From JAUWMI01 sp964454265 (GTDB lineage Bacteria; Sumerlaeota; Sumerlaeia; MWCT01; JAUWMI01), in the NCBI GenBank assembly GCA_964454265.1, contig CAYVXD010000003.1, positions 8,596 through 72,595 of the forward strand: a stretch of DNA of 64,000 bases, in the 5' to 3' direction. The notes beneath the pieces are model-generated. The model saw nothing but the letters and a program-made list of their open reading frames with translations. It ran no database searches and was not told the origin of the DNA. Shown here one piece after another: positions 41,003-48,650 of this stretch (the first letter of the stretch is position 1; each line of letters starts with the position of its first letter). Both the position numbers and the translations under genes were made by a program.

Positions 41003-42121
41003 ATGGCCAGATGCCGGGTCTGTGGCAAAGAGAATGCGTTGATTTCAAAATTTCTCGGACTATGCAAGCGCTGTATTGCTGAGCGCTTTTCCAATGTCAG
41101 GCGCCGCCTCAAAAACCTGCATCACACCACCCGAATAGCCTTCAACCTCCCATTGGAGCCCCCAAATACGCCGACTGGTATCGCCTGCCAGCAATGCGTC
41201 AACCAGTGCCGCATGGGCGAGGGTGAGTCGGGATTTTGCAGCTTGAGAACGAACGAGTACGGCAAGATTGTTCAGAAAGCCGGCACCGAAAAGATCGGGT
41301 TTGCACAATATTATTACGATCCCCTGCCGACCAACTGTGTGGCCAGCTGGGTCTGCCCCGAGGGCAAGGAATTGGAGAGTGTGGAGGACCGTCTGATTGT
41401 GTCGCCATGGCGGCGTGAGAAGAACCTGGCGGTCTTTTACGAATCCTGTACGTTTAACTGCCTGTTTTGTCAGAACTGGCACTATCGTCAACGTCTCGAG
41501 AGTCCCACCCGGATCTCCGCAGCCGAATTAGCCTCCCAAGTTGACGACGAAACCAGCTGCATTTGCTATTTTGGTGGGGATCCTGCCTCTCAGATGGCCC
41601 ATGCCCTGAAGACCTCAAAGCTCGCCATGGAGGCACGCAAGAGTAACCCGCCCCGCATTTGCTGGGAAACCAACGGCAGTATGCACCGCGATCTGCTAAA
41701 GTCTGCAGCAGAGCTGAGCCTGAAGAGCGGGGGCTGTGTGAAATTCGATCTCAAGGCGTTTAGCCGCGACCTGCATTGGGCGCTCACAGGCTGCTCAAAT
41801 CACCAGACCCTGTCAAACTTCAAATGGCTCGCTGCCTTTGCCAAACGACGCAAGGAGCCTCCCCTCCTCGTTGCCAGTACACTATTGGTGCCTGGCTATG
41901 TGGATGAATCGGAGGTCGAGCAGCTCGCCCGATTTATCGCTTCTGTTAATCCTGAAATTCCCTACTCGCTCCTGGCCTTTCATCCGCAATTCTATCTGTC
42001 AGACCTGCCCACTACGTCCATACAGCATGCGGAGACCGCGCGCGACATCTGTTTGCAGGCAGGCCTGCAGCAAGTCAACATTGGCAACAAGCATCTCCTC
42101 ACCCAAAAAACATACTCATGA
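41003..42121 (+). CDS. radical SAM protein, pyruvate formate-lyase-activase-like
   Basis: 372 residues. A zinc-ribbon-like N-terminus (CRVCGKEN...CKRC) and a second cysteine cluster (ACQQCVNQCRMGEGESGFCSLR) precede the radical SAM motif CTFNCLFCQNWHYR (C-x3-C-x2-C), followed by CYFGGDPASQMAHAL (the GGE-like SAM-binding strand, here GGD) and ICWETNGSM. This is the layout of the archaeal/anaerobe PflA-like or AmmeMemoRadiSam-type enzymes. They cleave SAM to start radical chemistry, often activating a glycyl radical enzyme; no such enzyme gene is here, so the target is unknown. The next gene follows after 14 bases, suggesting one operon. ATG 41003. Confidence 0.85.
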   Translation: MARCRVCGKENALISKFLGLCKRCIAERFSNVRRRLKNLHHTTRIAFNLPLEPPNTPTGIACQQCVNQCRMGEGESGFCSLRTNEYGKIVQKAGTEKIGFAQYYYDPLPTNCVASWVCPEGKELESVEDRLIVSPWRREKNLAVFYESCTFNCLFCQNWHYRQRLESPTRISAAELASQVDDETSCICYFGGDPASQMAHALKTSKLAMEARKSNPPRICWETNGSMHRDLLKSAAELSLKSGGCVKFDLKAFSRDLHWALTGCSNHQTLSNFKWLAAFAKRRKEPPLLVASTLLVPGYVDESEVEQLARFIASVNPEIPYSLLAFHPQFYLSDLPTTSIQHAETARDICLQAGLQQVNIGNKHLLTQKTYS

Positions 42122-42135
42122 AAAGGCCCTAACCC

Positions 42136-42474
42136 ATGATCGAGTCCTGCTCATTCGGACAAATCTGTGTCAGAGGAACGACCTATCGCGCAGATCTCAT
42201 CATTTTCCCTGGCCGCATTCTCAGCAACTGGTGGCGCAAAGATGGCCATGAGCTCCACATGGAGGACCTTGAGGAGGTGATGCGCGATAAGCCGGAGATT
42301 CTTATCATCGGCACAGGGCAGGCCGGCGTTATGGCCGTGCCACCAGACGTTATGAAGAATCTGGAAAAGGCTGGCATCAAGGTGATCGTTAAGAAGACGC
42401 CAGAGGCATGCAAAACGTATAATCAGTTGAACGAAATAGAAAAGGTAGCTGCGGCGCTGCATCTGACTTGCTGA
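42136..42474 (+). CDS. Mth938/DUF498-domain protein
   Basis: 112 residues. The fold markers are ICVRGTTYRADLIIFPGRIL, then SNWWRKDGHELHMEDLEEVM, EILIIGTGQAGVMAVPPDVM and a C-terminal KAGIKVIVKKTPEACKTYNQL. These match the Mth938 (AAMDC, DUF498/DUF598) family of small alpha/beta proteins related to a mitochondrial complex I assembly factor. Function in bacteria is unclear. The GTG-like glycine loop (GTGQAG) may bind a nucleotide or anion. Fourteen bases behind the radical SAM gene and co-oriented, hence probably coupled to it. Confidence 0.85.
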   Translation: MIESCSFGQICVRGTTYRADLIIFPGRILSNWWRKDGHELHMEDLEEVMRDKPEILIIGTGQAGVMAVPPDVMKNLEKAGIKVIVKKTPEACKTYNQLNEIEKVAAALHLTC

Positions 42475-42559
42475 TTGACATAATCCCAGATTTTGCATTA
42501 AAGCACAATTTCTTCTTTTTTAAATTCAGAATACAGTTTTAAATTTTTTAGACCCGCCA

Positions 42560-42645
42560 CGGCGGGCAGGATGAATAGGATTTATCAGGGATTGAGGGAA
42601 TTCTTTAGGTTTTTTTATCCTGTTAATCTTGTTCATCCTGTCTAA
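42560..42645. repeat. inverted repeat of the AGGATGAA...TTCATCCT type
   Basis: CCCGCCACGGCGGG (42553-42566) is a short hairpin. AGGATGAATAGGATT (42569 on) faces AATCTTGTTCATCCTG (42625 on) across a T-rich middle. From memory, ATCCTGTTAATCTTGTTCATCCTG-like repeats are common in environmental genomes. The rest of 42475-42942 is AT-rich, with no gene I can support. Confidence 0.5.
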
Positions 42646-42942
42646 TAATTTTTGTCATTTTTTTGTGCTTCTTTTTAGATAAAAACTTCTTTCTCTTAAC
42701 CAAAGATTTTTCTGTATTTTGCATCATTATCTTGTTACTTTCTTTAAACTCAACTGCAAAATTTGGGATAATGGAGGAATCAACTGCAGGGCAGGCAAAT
42801 TTCGGCAATCCCGAGGTAATGGTGCGAGGCACCACAGTGGCACGTCCGGCCAGGCACCTCCTTCTTTTGCGAGCAGCTGTTACTTAAAAGGCATGAGAGA
42901 ATTGCAAGGGCTTCTGGTGCGGTACTCCGCTCAAGGCCGATC

Positions 42943-43755
42943 ATGAAAGCTATTGACATTCATACACACGTCTTCCCTCCGGATATTGCAAGGCGAGCGA
43001 TCCCGGAGCTGGAAAAGACGTCCAGGACCAGAGCCTTTTTGGATGGCACCACTGACGGCCTACTTGATTCCATGCAACGGGCTGGCATCAGCAAATCAGC
43101 CCTCATGCCGATTGCGACCAAGCCCAATCAGGTCGCATCGATCAATGCCTGGACTGCCAGCCAGGATCGCCGCTTCTTTATCCCTTTCGGAACGCTCCAT
43201 CCCCGTATGGAGAATCTCCTGGAGGCTATAGCGCAGGTAGCACACCTGGGTCTCTATGGTGTGAAACTCCACCCGAACTATCAGGAGTTCGCTCCAGATG
43301 ATCCGCTCATGCACCCACTCTACGAGGCACTGGTTAAGCATAATTTGATTCTGCTGATTCATGCCGGGGCCGACCTGTCGTTTGACAACGTCCTTGCCAC
43401 GCCACAAAGCCTGGCAGCAGTGTTACGTCGCTTCCCCTTACTCAAAATAATCGCAGCTCATTTCGGTGGATGGAAACAATGGGATGAGGTGGATACGCAA
43501 CTCATCTCTACCTCCATCTATCTCGACACTTCGTACACACTCAACTACTTGCCTGAAGAGCGATTTGTTGACATGAGCCGCCGCCACGGCATTGAGAAAG
43601 TGCTGTTCGGAACCGACTCTCCATGGGCAAGCCAGGATCGCGAGGTAGAGAAGATTCGAAAACTGCCGTTTGCAGAATGGGAAAAGGAGTGCATTCTTTA
43701 TCGAAATGCATGTACCCTGCTCGGACTCTCGCCAGATGCAGGGAATTGCAAATAA
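42943..43755 (+). CDS. amidohydrolase-family (TIM-barrel) metal-dependent hydrolase
   Basis: 270 residues. The N-terminal metal motif is IDIHTHVFPP (H-x-H). GLYGVKLHPNYQEFAPDD carries the Lys/His on a central strand, LLIHAGADLSFDN and IIAAHFGGWKQWDE carry further metal-site His residues, and LFGTDSPWASQDREVEKI has the closing Asp. This is the amidohydrolase 2 (PF04909) outline shared by decarboxylases and lactonases such as LigI or ACMSD; the exact substrate cannot be told. ATG 42943. It may be transcribed with nothing else, since a repeat region follows. Confidence 0.85.
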   Translation: MKAIDIHTHVFPPDIARRAIPELEKTSRTRAFLDGTTDGLLDSMQRAGISKSALMPIATKPNQVASINAWTASQDRRFFIPFGTLHPRMENLLEAIAQVAHLGLYGVKLHPNYQEFAPDDPLMHPLYEALVKHNLILLIHAGADLSFDNVLATPQSLAAVLRRFPLLKIIAAHFGGWKQWDEVDTQLISTSIYLDTSYTLNYLPEERFVDMSRRHGIEKVLFGTDSPWASQDREVEKIRKLPFAEWEKECILYRNACTLLGLSPDAGNCK

Positions 43756-43853
43756 CAGGCACGATTACAGGATGAGCCAGCGAGTTGCTTTGTTGAAAAC
43801 CTACATGTACCCGGATGGCAATGAGCGTTTTAGCCCGCCTCAGATTATATCGC

Positions 43854-44069
43854 GCCCTTTCAGGGCTTACCGTTGATTGTGTGCCAACCTTTACCCAGGG
43901 CGTTGTCCTTCAGGATGAATCCTTCAGGATGAATCCCTGGGCTCTTATCTTCCGCGCCCCTGGCGCTGCATCCAGATTATGTCGTGCCCTGAAAGGGCAT
44001 CATATATAAGCCCGGGGCGCAGCCCCGGGACAATGAAATTCTCCCCCATTACACCAGCCCTGCAAGGGC
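43854..44069. repeat. cluster of GCCCTttcAGGGC-type palindromes
   Basis: Four short palindromes in 216 bases: GCCCTTTCAGGGC (43854-43866), GCCCTGAAAGGGC (43986-43998, the same in reverse), CCCGGGGC-GCA-GCCCCGGG type at 44011-44029, and GCCCTGCAAGGGC (44057-44069). Direct copies of TTCAGGATGAATCC lie between them (43911-43938). I recall similar clusters in many environmental genomes. The nitroreductase frame stays open through part of it, but this is not coding. 44155-44235 shows traces of the CGCAAAG-type repeat. Confidence 0.6.
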
Positions 44070-44266
44070 GAAATATATTGAAATTCGTGCACCTAGAGGT
44101 TTTCAACAGAGCACTAGCGAGTGGAAGACCAAATTGCAATTTCGCTGGGGTATTAAAGTCAGAACGCCAAGACGCAACGCAGGATGCTAAGCCGCGTTGC
44201 ATGAATGGGTCAAAACCGCAAAGACAAAAACACGCACAGGGCTATCCTGGGAGAGGACACAACCAA

Positions 44267-44785
44267 ATGGATCTGCTGCGCATAATAAAAGAGCGCCGAA
44301 GTATTCGGGCATTTCATCCTGAAAAAGAGATTCCGGCAGCTGAGGTTGAGCAACTGCTCGAGGCCGCAATCTGGGCCCCCAGTGCCGGAAACGTACAGCC
44401 GTGGAAATTCTACGTCATTTCCGATCAGCGCCTTAAGCAGGCGCTGGTTCGCGCGGCCTATGGCCAGAGCTTCATTGCCGAGGCGCCAGTGGTTTTGGCC
44501 GTCTGCGTGGAGCTCAACGAAGCTTCGATGAGCTATGGAACGCGCGGGGCCACACTCTACTGCATCCAGGATACTGCTGCAGCGATTCAGAACATCCTGC
44601 TTTTAGCCCACGCGCTGGGGTTGGGCAGCTGCTGGGTAGGGGCCTTTGAAGAAGCAGAGGCCGCTGCAGCACTGGGCTGTCCTCGTGGCCAACGTCCCAT
44701 TGCCATCATTCCGATCGGTTATCCCGCCGAGCAGGCTTCTGCGCCGCGTCGAAAGGCGCTCAAGCACGTCGTCATTAGACGGTGA
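44267..44785 (+). CDS. nitroreductase-family oxidoreductase
   Basis: 172 residues from ATG 44267, with GAGAGG upstream; the frame is open back to 43979, but that part is repeat DNA. Typical FMN-binding start MDLLRIIKERRSIRAFHPEKEI (RRSxRxF), then AAIWAPSAGNVQPWKFYVI (the P-S-x-G-N-x-Q-P-W motif), IQNILLLAHALGLGSCWVGAFE and a C-terminal PIAIIPIGYPAEQASAPRRK (GYPAE-x-x-x-PRR). These enzymes reduce nitro compounds, quinones or flavins with NAD(P)H as dimers. Physiological substrate unknown. No operon partner. Confidence 0.9.
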   Translation: MDLLRIIKERRSIRAFHPEKEIPAAEVEQLLEAAIWAPSAGNVQPWKFYVISDQRLKQALVRAAYGQSFIAEAPVVLAVCVELNEASMSYGTRGATLYCIQDTAAAIQNILLLAHALGLGSCWVGAFEEAEAAAALGCPRGQRPIAIIPIGYPAEQASAPRRKALKHVVIRR

Positions 44786-44829
44786 CGCAGAGCGCCTCCC
44801 ATAGCCAAGTTGCCGGAGGAAACGGGCAC

Positions 44830-45684
44830 TCAGGGAAGATATGGTAACGGATTTACAGCAACGGAGTCTTTGCGGATTTCGAAGTGGAGATGAGGAATCT
44901 CCGACCGGCTGGCACGCCCGACAAGGGCAATGACGTCGCCTTTTCTAACACGCTGATTGATTTTTTTGACCAGGTTTTTCCGATTGTTCGCATAGAGGGT
45001 AGCGAAACCATCACCGTGATCTATAATAATCAAATTGCCATAGCCGGGGATTTTGTCGCCGCTATAAATGACCTGCCCATTGCGCGCTGCGACGATGGAC
45101 GTTCCTTCGGGCGCGGCAATGTCTATCCCTTTGTGTATATCCGCTAAATCATCGCTGAACCAGCGTACAATGCGACCACGAACAGGATAGGCGAATCCAT
45201 ACCTGCCTTTGGGTTTTCCAACCTGGCGCTTCAATGCGGGATTACGCGAGGGAGCAACGGAGCGCTCCAAGCCATTTCCCTTTGACACAGATGCGTGCTG
45301 CGCCTTGCTCGACTCTGCTGAGGCCGTTTCAGATAGCCTCTTTCTCAGCGATGGCGGATAGATATTGGTAGGAGGAATATAAAGGTAATGTCCAACGGGT
45401 AGGCGCTGGGGATCACGCACGCCATTCAGCTGGGCAAGGAGGTTGACATCCCGCCCGTACCGCTTGGCAACGGCATACAGCGTTTCTCCCTCACGTATCT
45501 TGTGGTACCAGCCATTGCTATAATCGTACGACGTAAGAGAGCGCGCGGGGCCGTAAGCACAACTCAGGAGGGCGAAACACAGAAGCAGAATTCCGGCGAA
45601 AAGGCAAAACCGTACACGTACAGGTACCTGGGTATCGCGTCTTCCCACTTTCACGGCATTCCCCCACATCTTACAGCATTCCAC
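44830..45684 (-). CDS. LysM/M23-domain lipoprotein (NlpD-like)
   Basis: 284 residues. A hydrophobic signal and lipobox (LLLCFALLSC) suggest a lipid anchor. A LysM peptidoglycan-binding domain follows (HKIREGETLYAVAKRYGRDVN...YLYIPP), then a basic linker, then an M23/LytM domain: DIHKGIDIAAPEGTSI (H-x3-D zinc ligands) and HLHFEIRKD (H-x-H). The family usually has a His in TLYAH; here it is Asn (TLYANN), a residue needed for catalysis in LytM. Activity is therefore doubtful, and the protein may instead activate amidases as NlpD and EnvC do. ATG 45684; an ATG six codons later (MWGNAVK) is possible. Confidence 0.85.
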   Translation of the reverse strand: MECCKMWGNAVKVGRRDTQVPVRVRFCLFAGILLLCFALLSCAYGPARSLTSYDYSNGWYHKIREGETLYAVAKRYGRDVNLLAQLNGVRDPQRLPVGHYLYIPPTNIYPPSLRKRLSETASAESSKAQHASVSKGNGLERSVAPSRNPALKRQVGKPKGRYGFAYPVRGRIVRWFSDDLADIHKGIDIAAPEGTSIVAARNGQVIYSGDKIPGYGNLIIIDHGDGFATLYANNRKNLVKKINQRVRKGDVIALVGRASRSEIPHLHFEIRKDSVAVNPLPYLP

Positions 45685-45878
45685 TATCCACGGTCACGCG
45701 TCAGCAGCTACTCTGAGAGCTCCCGGGGATTCTGAGCCTCAGCGTCTTCAATCGCAATCGCACAGATTCGGATTCGCCGAGAAGACCGGTTAAAAAACCT
45801 GTCCTGCGATTTCCAAGGTTTCTACCCAATAAAAATAGGAGAGATGGAAGCCAGCTGTCAACCCTTATTCATCAAGCC

Positions 45879-45925
45879 GTAGGGGCAGTTCGTGACTTGT
45901 GCGCCTCAGGCGTAACTGCCCGTAC
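45879..45925. repeat. 47-bp palindromic repeat, second copy
   Basis: Same 47-base element as 28573-28619, with about five changes: GTAGGGGCAGTT ... AACTGCCCGTAC. The inner GCGCC-TCA-GGCG hairpin is unchanged. The paired change G-A/C-T in the ends keeps the pairing, which suggests selection on the fold or an ancestral variant. Nothing else is seen in 45685-46032. Confidence 0.75.
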
Positions 45926-46032
45926 TTTGGTACGTCAGACATGGGCCAGCCTGGGAACTGAAGGCCACGAATTGTTTCGAAGGCAAGGCTGGGTATTGAG
46001 AGAAGTGCTATAGGCGCCAGGCGATGAAAAAA

Positions 46033-46108
46033 TGGAGCGGGATACGGGGATCGAACCCGCGACTTTCAGCTTGGGAAGCTGACACTCTACCAGCTGAGTT
46101 AATCCCGC
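46033..46108 (-). tRNA. tRNA-Gly (anticodon CCC)
   Basis: The minus strand starts GCGGGAT and ends ATCCCGC, T73 and an encoded CCA at 46035-46033. The anticodon stem TCAGC/GCTGA holds loop TTCCCAA, giving anticodon CCC (Gly). The D-arm (AGCTGG-TAGAGT) and T-arm (GCGGGTTCGATCCCCGT) are standard. A T-run follows, likely the terminator. Confidence 0.95.
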
Positions 46109-46291
46109 TCACATGCATTCAAAACTTACACTACATATACTGCCATGAGATCACTGCGCAAGTCAAGCGAAAAACCCTGTGGGCAATGGCTGTCCGCTGT
46201 CCAAGGAATAAAAAAACAGGGTTGACGTCCGGCACTGGTTGGCATATATCTGTTTTCAGTCAGTTTATAGCACGAGAAAGGCAAAATCCTG

Positions 46292-47884
46292 ATGCGGCTG
46301 TACTGTCAAAAGGGCAGCGCGAAAGAGAAGAACTGGACGTTGAAGATCCCAAAGACCACTATTGGCCGAGACGCAATTTGCGACATTGCCCTGGACGACC
46401 CTAAGATCTCCCGGATTCACGCGGAGATTGTGAGAGAAAAAGACACGTTCGTCTATACAGACAAGAACAGCACTAATGGATCGTTTATTAATGGCTATCG
46501 GGTAAAGCGGCAAATCCTGTTGCCCGGCGATGTGATTACGGTTGGCAACACAGAACTTATTGCGCTGGATACACAACAGAAAGGAATCGTTGAATGGCGC
46601 GAAGGCGACGACTCCGAGATTACCTCAACCATTCCACTGGATGTCTTCTCGAAGAAGTTTCATGAAGTTAGCACCAAGGCTGCGGTAGAGTCAATCGAGA
46701 GTGAGGTTGCAGCGGTTGACACCAAGACCCCCACGCCTGATCTGGTTGACACGAAAAAGATGATTAGCAACCTCCAGAATCTCTATGATGTGAGTGAAGC
46801 GATCAACGCAGTGATGGTGCTCGATGACCTCTTCGGTTTGATTATAAAGCAGATTTTCAAGGCCTTTTCCGACGTACAGCGCATTTGCATCTTGCTGCGC
46901 GATGAGAAGCAAGAGTTCTCACCCCGGGTGGTGACTCATCGGGATGAGGAAGGTACGCGGCCGTTCATTATTAGCAAGAGCATATTTCAACACGCCATCG
47001 AAAACCGCGTGAGTATCCTGGCGAACGACGCGACTCGCGACGAACGCTTTTCCCGTGCCGATAGCGTTATAGACCTGCACCTCCGTTCGGTAATGTGCGC
47101 TCCCCTCGTGTCGAAAGACAAGGTTCTGGGCGCGATCTATCTCGACAATCGCGAAAAGCCCTTCTGCTTTGACCAGGAGGATATCGAGCTCCTGACTGCC
47201 TTTGCAAATCAGGCAGCCATCGCCATTGAAAATTCGAAGCTCTACGAAGAAATCCAGAAAGCCTATCACGATGCCATTCTGGCGTTGATCAATGCAATCG
47301 AGGCAAAGGATCCATACACGTGCGGCCATACCCAGCGCACCAGCCGCTATGCGCTGGGGATTGCGCAAGAAGTCGGCTTGACGAAGGACCGGTACGAAAG
47401 GCTAAAAACCGCGGCTGAACTTCACGACATCGGAAAAATCGGCGTTCGCGAACGGATTATTGATAAAACCGGCGATCTCTCAGATTCGGAATTTGAATCT
47501 ATTCAGGCCCACGTACTCACAGGCGAAAAAATACTCAAGCCCATTGAGTATCTGCACTTTGCAATCCCCATTATTCGCGGCCATCACGAACGGTTCAATG
47601 GTTCTGGGTATCCCGATGGCTTGAGCGGCGAGGAAATTCTGCTCGAGTCTCGAATTCTGGGTGTTGCTGATGCGTTCGATGCTATGACTACTCAGCGCCC
47701 TTACAATAAGCCACTCTCATTGAATGACGCCGTTGCGCACTGCAAACAAAATGCCGGCATCCAATTCGACCCCCAGGTGGTTGACGCACTGGAGCGGTTC
47801 ATAACGGCAAACCATGACTTCATTGAGAAAGAACTCGAAAAGATCAACGCCGAGCTAAAAGAAAAAGCTGAACCGCATACCTGA
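46292..47884 (+). CDS. FHA-GAF-HD-GYP signalling protein
   Basis: 530 residues, three domains. FHA (about 1-95): TTIGRDAICDIALDDPKISRIHAEI and STNGSFINGYRV bind phosphothreonine. GAF (about 165-320): a small-molecule sensor with VMVLDDLFGLIIKQIFKAFSD and FANQAAIAIENSKLYEEI. HD-GYP (about 325-525): AELHDIGKIGV (metal-binding H-D) and HHERFNGSGYPDGL (the GYP motif). HD-GYP domains hydrolyse cyclic di-GMP and related dinucleotides. Together this would couple a phosphorylated partner and a ligand to second-messenger turnover. There is no membrane segment. ATG 46292. Pseudokinase-like proteins at 282-2458 are candidates for the same signalling world, but no link is shown. Confidence 0.9.
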   Translation: MRLYCQKGSAKEKNWTLKIPKTTIGRDAICDIALDDPKISRIHAEIVREKDTFVYTDKNSTNGSFINGYRVKRQILLPGDVITVGNTELIALDTQQKGIVEWREGDDSEITSTIPLDVFSKKFHEVSTKAAVESIESEVAAVDTKTPTPDLVDTKKMISNLQNLYDVSEAINAVMVLDDLFGLIIKQIFKAFSDVQRICILLRDEKQEFSPRVVTHRDEEGTRPFIISKSIFQHAIENRVSILANDATRDERFSRADSVIDLHLRSVMCAPLVSKDKVLGAIYLDNREKPFCFDQEDIELLTAFANQAAIAIENSKLYEEIQKAYHDAILALINAIEAKDPYTCGHTQRTSRYALGIAQEVGLTKDRYERLKTAAELHDIGKIGVRERIIDKTGDLSDSEFESIQAHVLTGEKILKPIEYLHFAIPIIRGHHERFNGSGYPDGLSGEEILLESRILGVADAFDAMTTQRPYNKPLSLNDAVAHCKQNAGIQFDPQVVDALERFITANHDFIEKELEKINAELKEKAEPHT

Positions 47885-48368
47885 GATACCCCCTCACCTG
47901 CTCTGTTCTCGCTTTTCCATGCCGCCTGGAGTGTCCCCTTTCTACATTTTTGCCCCCTGGTATTTCTTCCCTATGGTTTCCCTCACTATTTCCCGGAACC
48001 GGACGAGCTCGCGATATAGTGCCTGATTGCGACTTTACCCTCCATGTTTAAACGAGAAGATGCGATTTCTGATTCTGCGGCCTCTTCGCAGCCCCCTTTG
48101 CACTATCAGCGCACGCTCCCTCATTGTCCAACTCTCTCTGGCCAAAAAACATTTGCCTTTGTGCAATGCCATTTGATATAGGAACAATAATTGTGCTGTC
48201 GGTATCGTCTTTTACTTGTCACGAGCGGAAGCTCTGTCTGTGTGCTTGCGCTTTCTAACAGCAAGCGTACCATACTGACCGTGTATGACCGTATAGCTTA
48301 TAACATGGCCCACCTGACCATCAGAGTGAGCGCGTATGATGGTACGGCTGAGTAGACTGTGAAGCCCA
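47885..48368. other. gene-free stretch
   Basis: Nothing coding is supported. TGACCGTGTATGACCGTATA at 48277-48296 is a two-copy direct repeat that could be a protein-binding site ahead of the DUF4911 gene. No terminator with a T-run was found after the HD-GYP gene. Confidence 0.3.
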
Positions 48369-48650
48369 ATGCGATATAAGAAATACCCACCATTCAAAGG
48401 AGACGTTCAAATATTCGTAGCGGCGACTGATCCGAAAGAAATCGGATATATTAACAGCATTATTGAAAGCTACGAAGGCATAGGCTTGGTGCGAACGCGA
48501 GATGAAACACAGGGCGTTATTGAATTCTGGGTTGCCCCTGACTTCCTCGACCTGTTCCATCAGGTGCTACACAGTTTGAGCACCGAGCTGCCAATTACTC
48601 TTGTCAGCACAGAGCCTGAGAACTATGGCCAAACACGCACGAACCCGTAA
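48369..48650 (+). CDS. DUF4911 domain protein
   Basis: 93 residues. VQIFVAATDPKEIGYINSIIESYEGIGLVRTRDETQGVIEFWVAPDF fits DUF4911, small alpha/beta proteins whose core is a EAYEGLAxVRTxD-like segment followed by a strand and a C-terminal helix (FHQVLHSLS). Biochemical function is unknown. The next gene starts inside this one (48625), so the two are translationally coupled. The start is ATG 48369 and no good ribosome site is visible. Confidence 0.7.
   Translation: MRYKKYPPFKGDVQIFVAATDPKEIGYINSIIESYEGIGLVRTRDETQGVIEFWVAPDFLDLFHQVLHSLSTELPITLVSTEPENYGQTRTNP

Noticed and set aside
43979..44266. N-terminal extension of the nitroreductase
   Set aside because: It is read-through of palindromic repeat DNA; the FMN-binding start and a ribosome site are at 44267.
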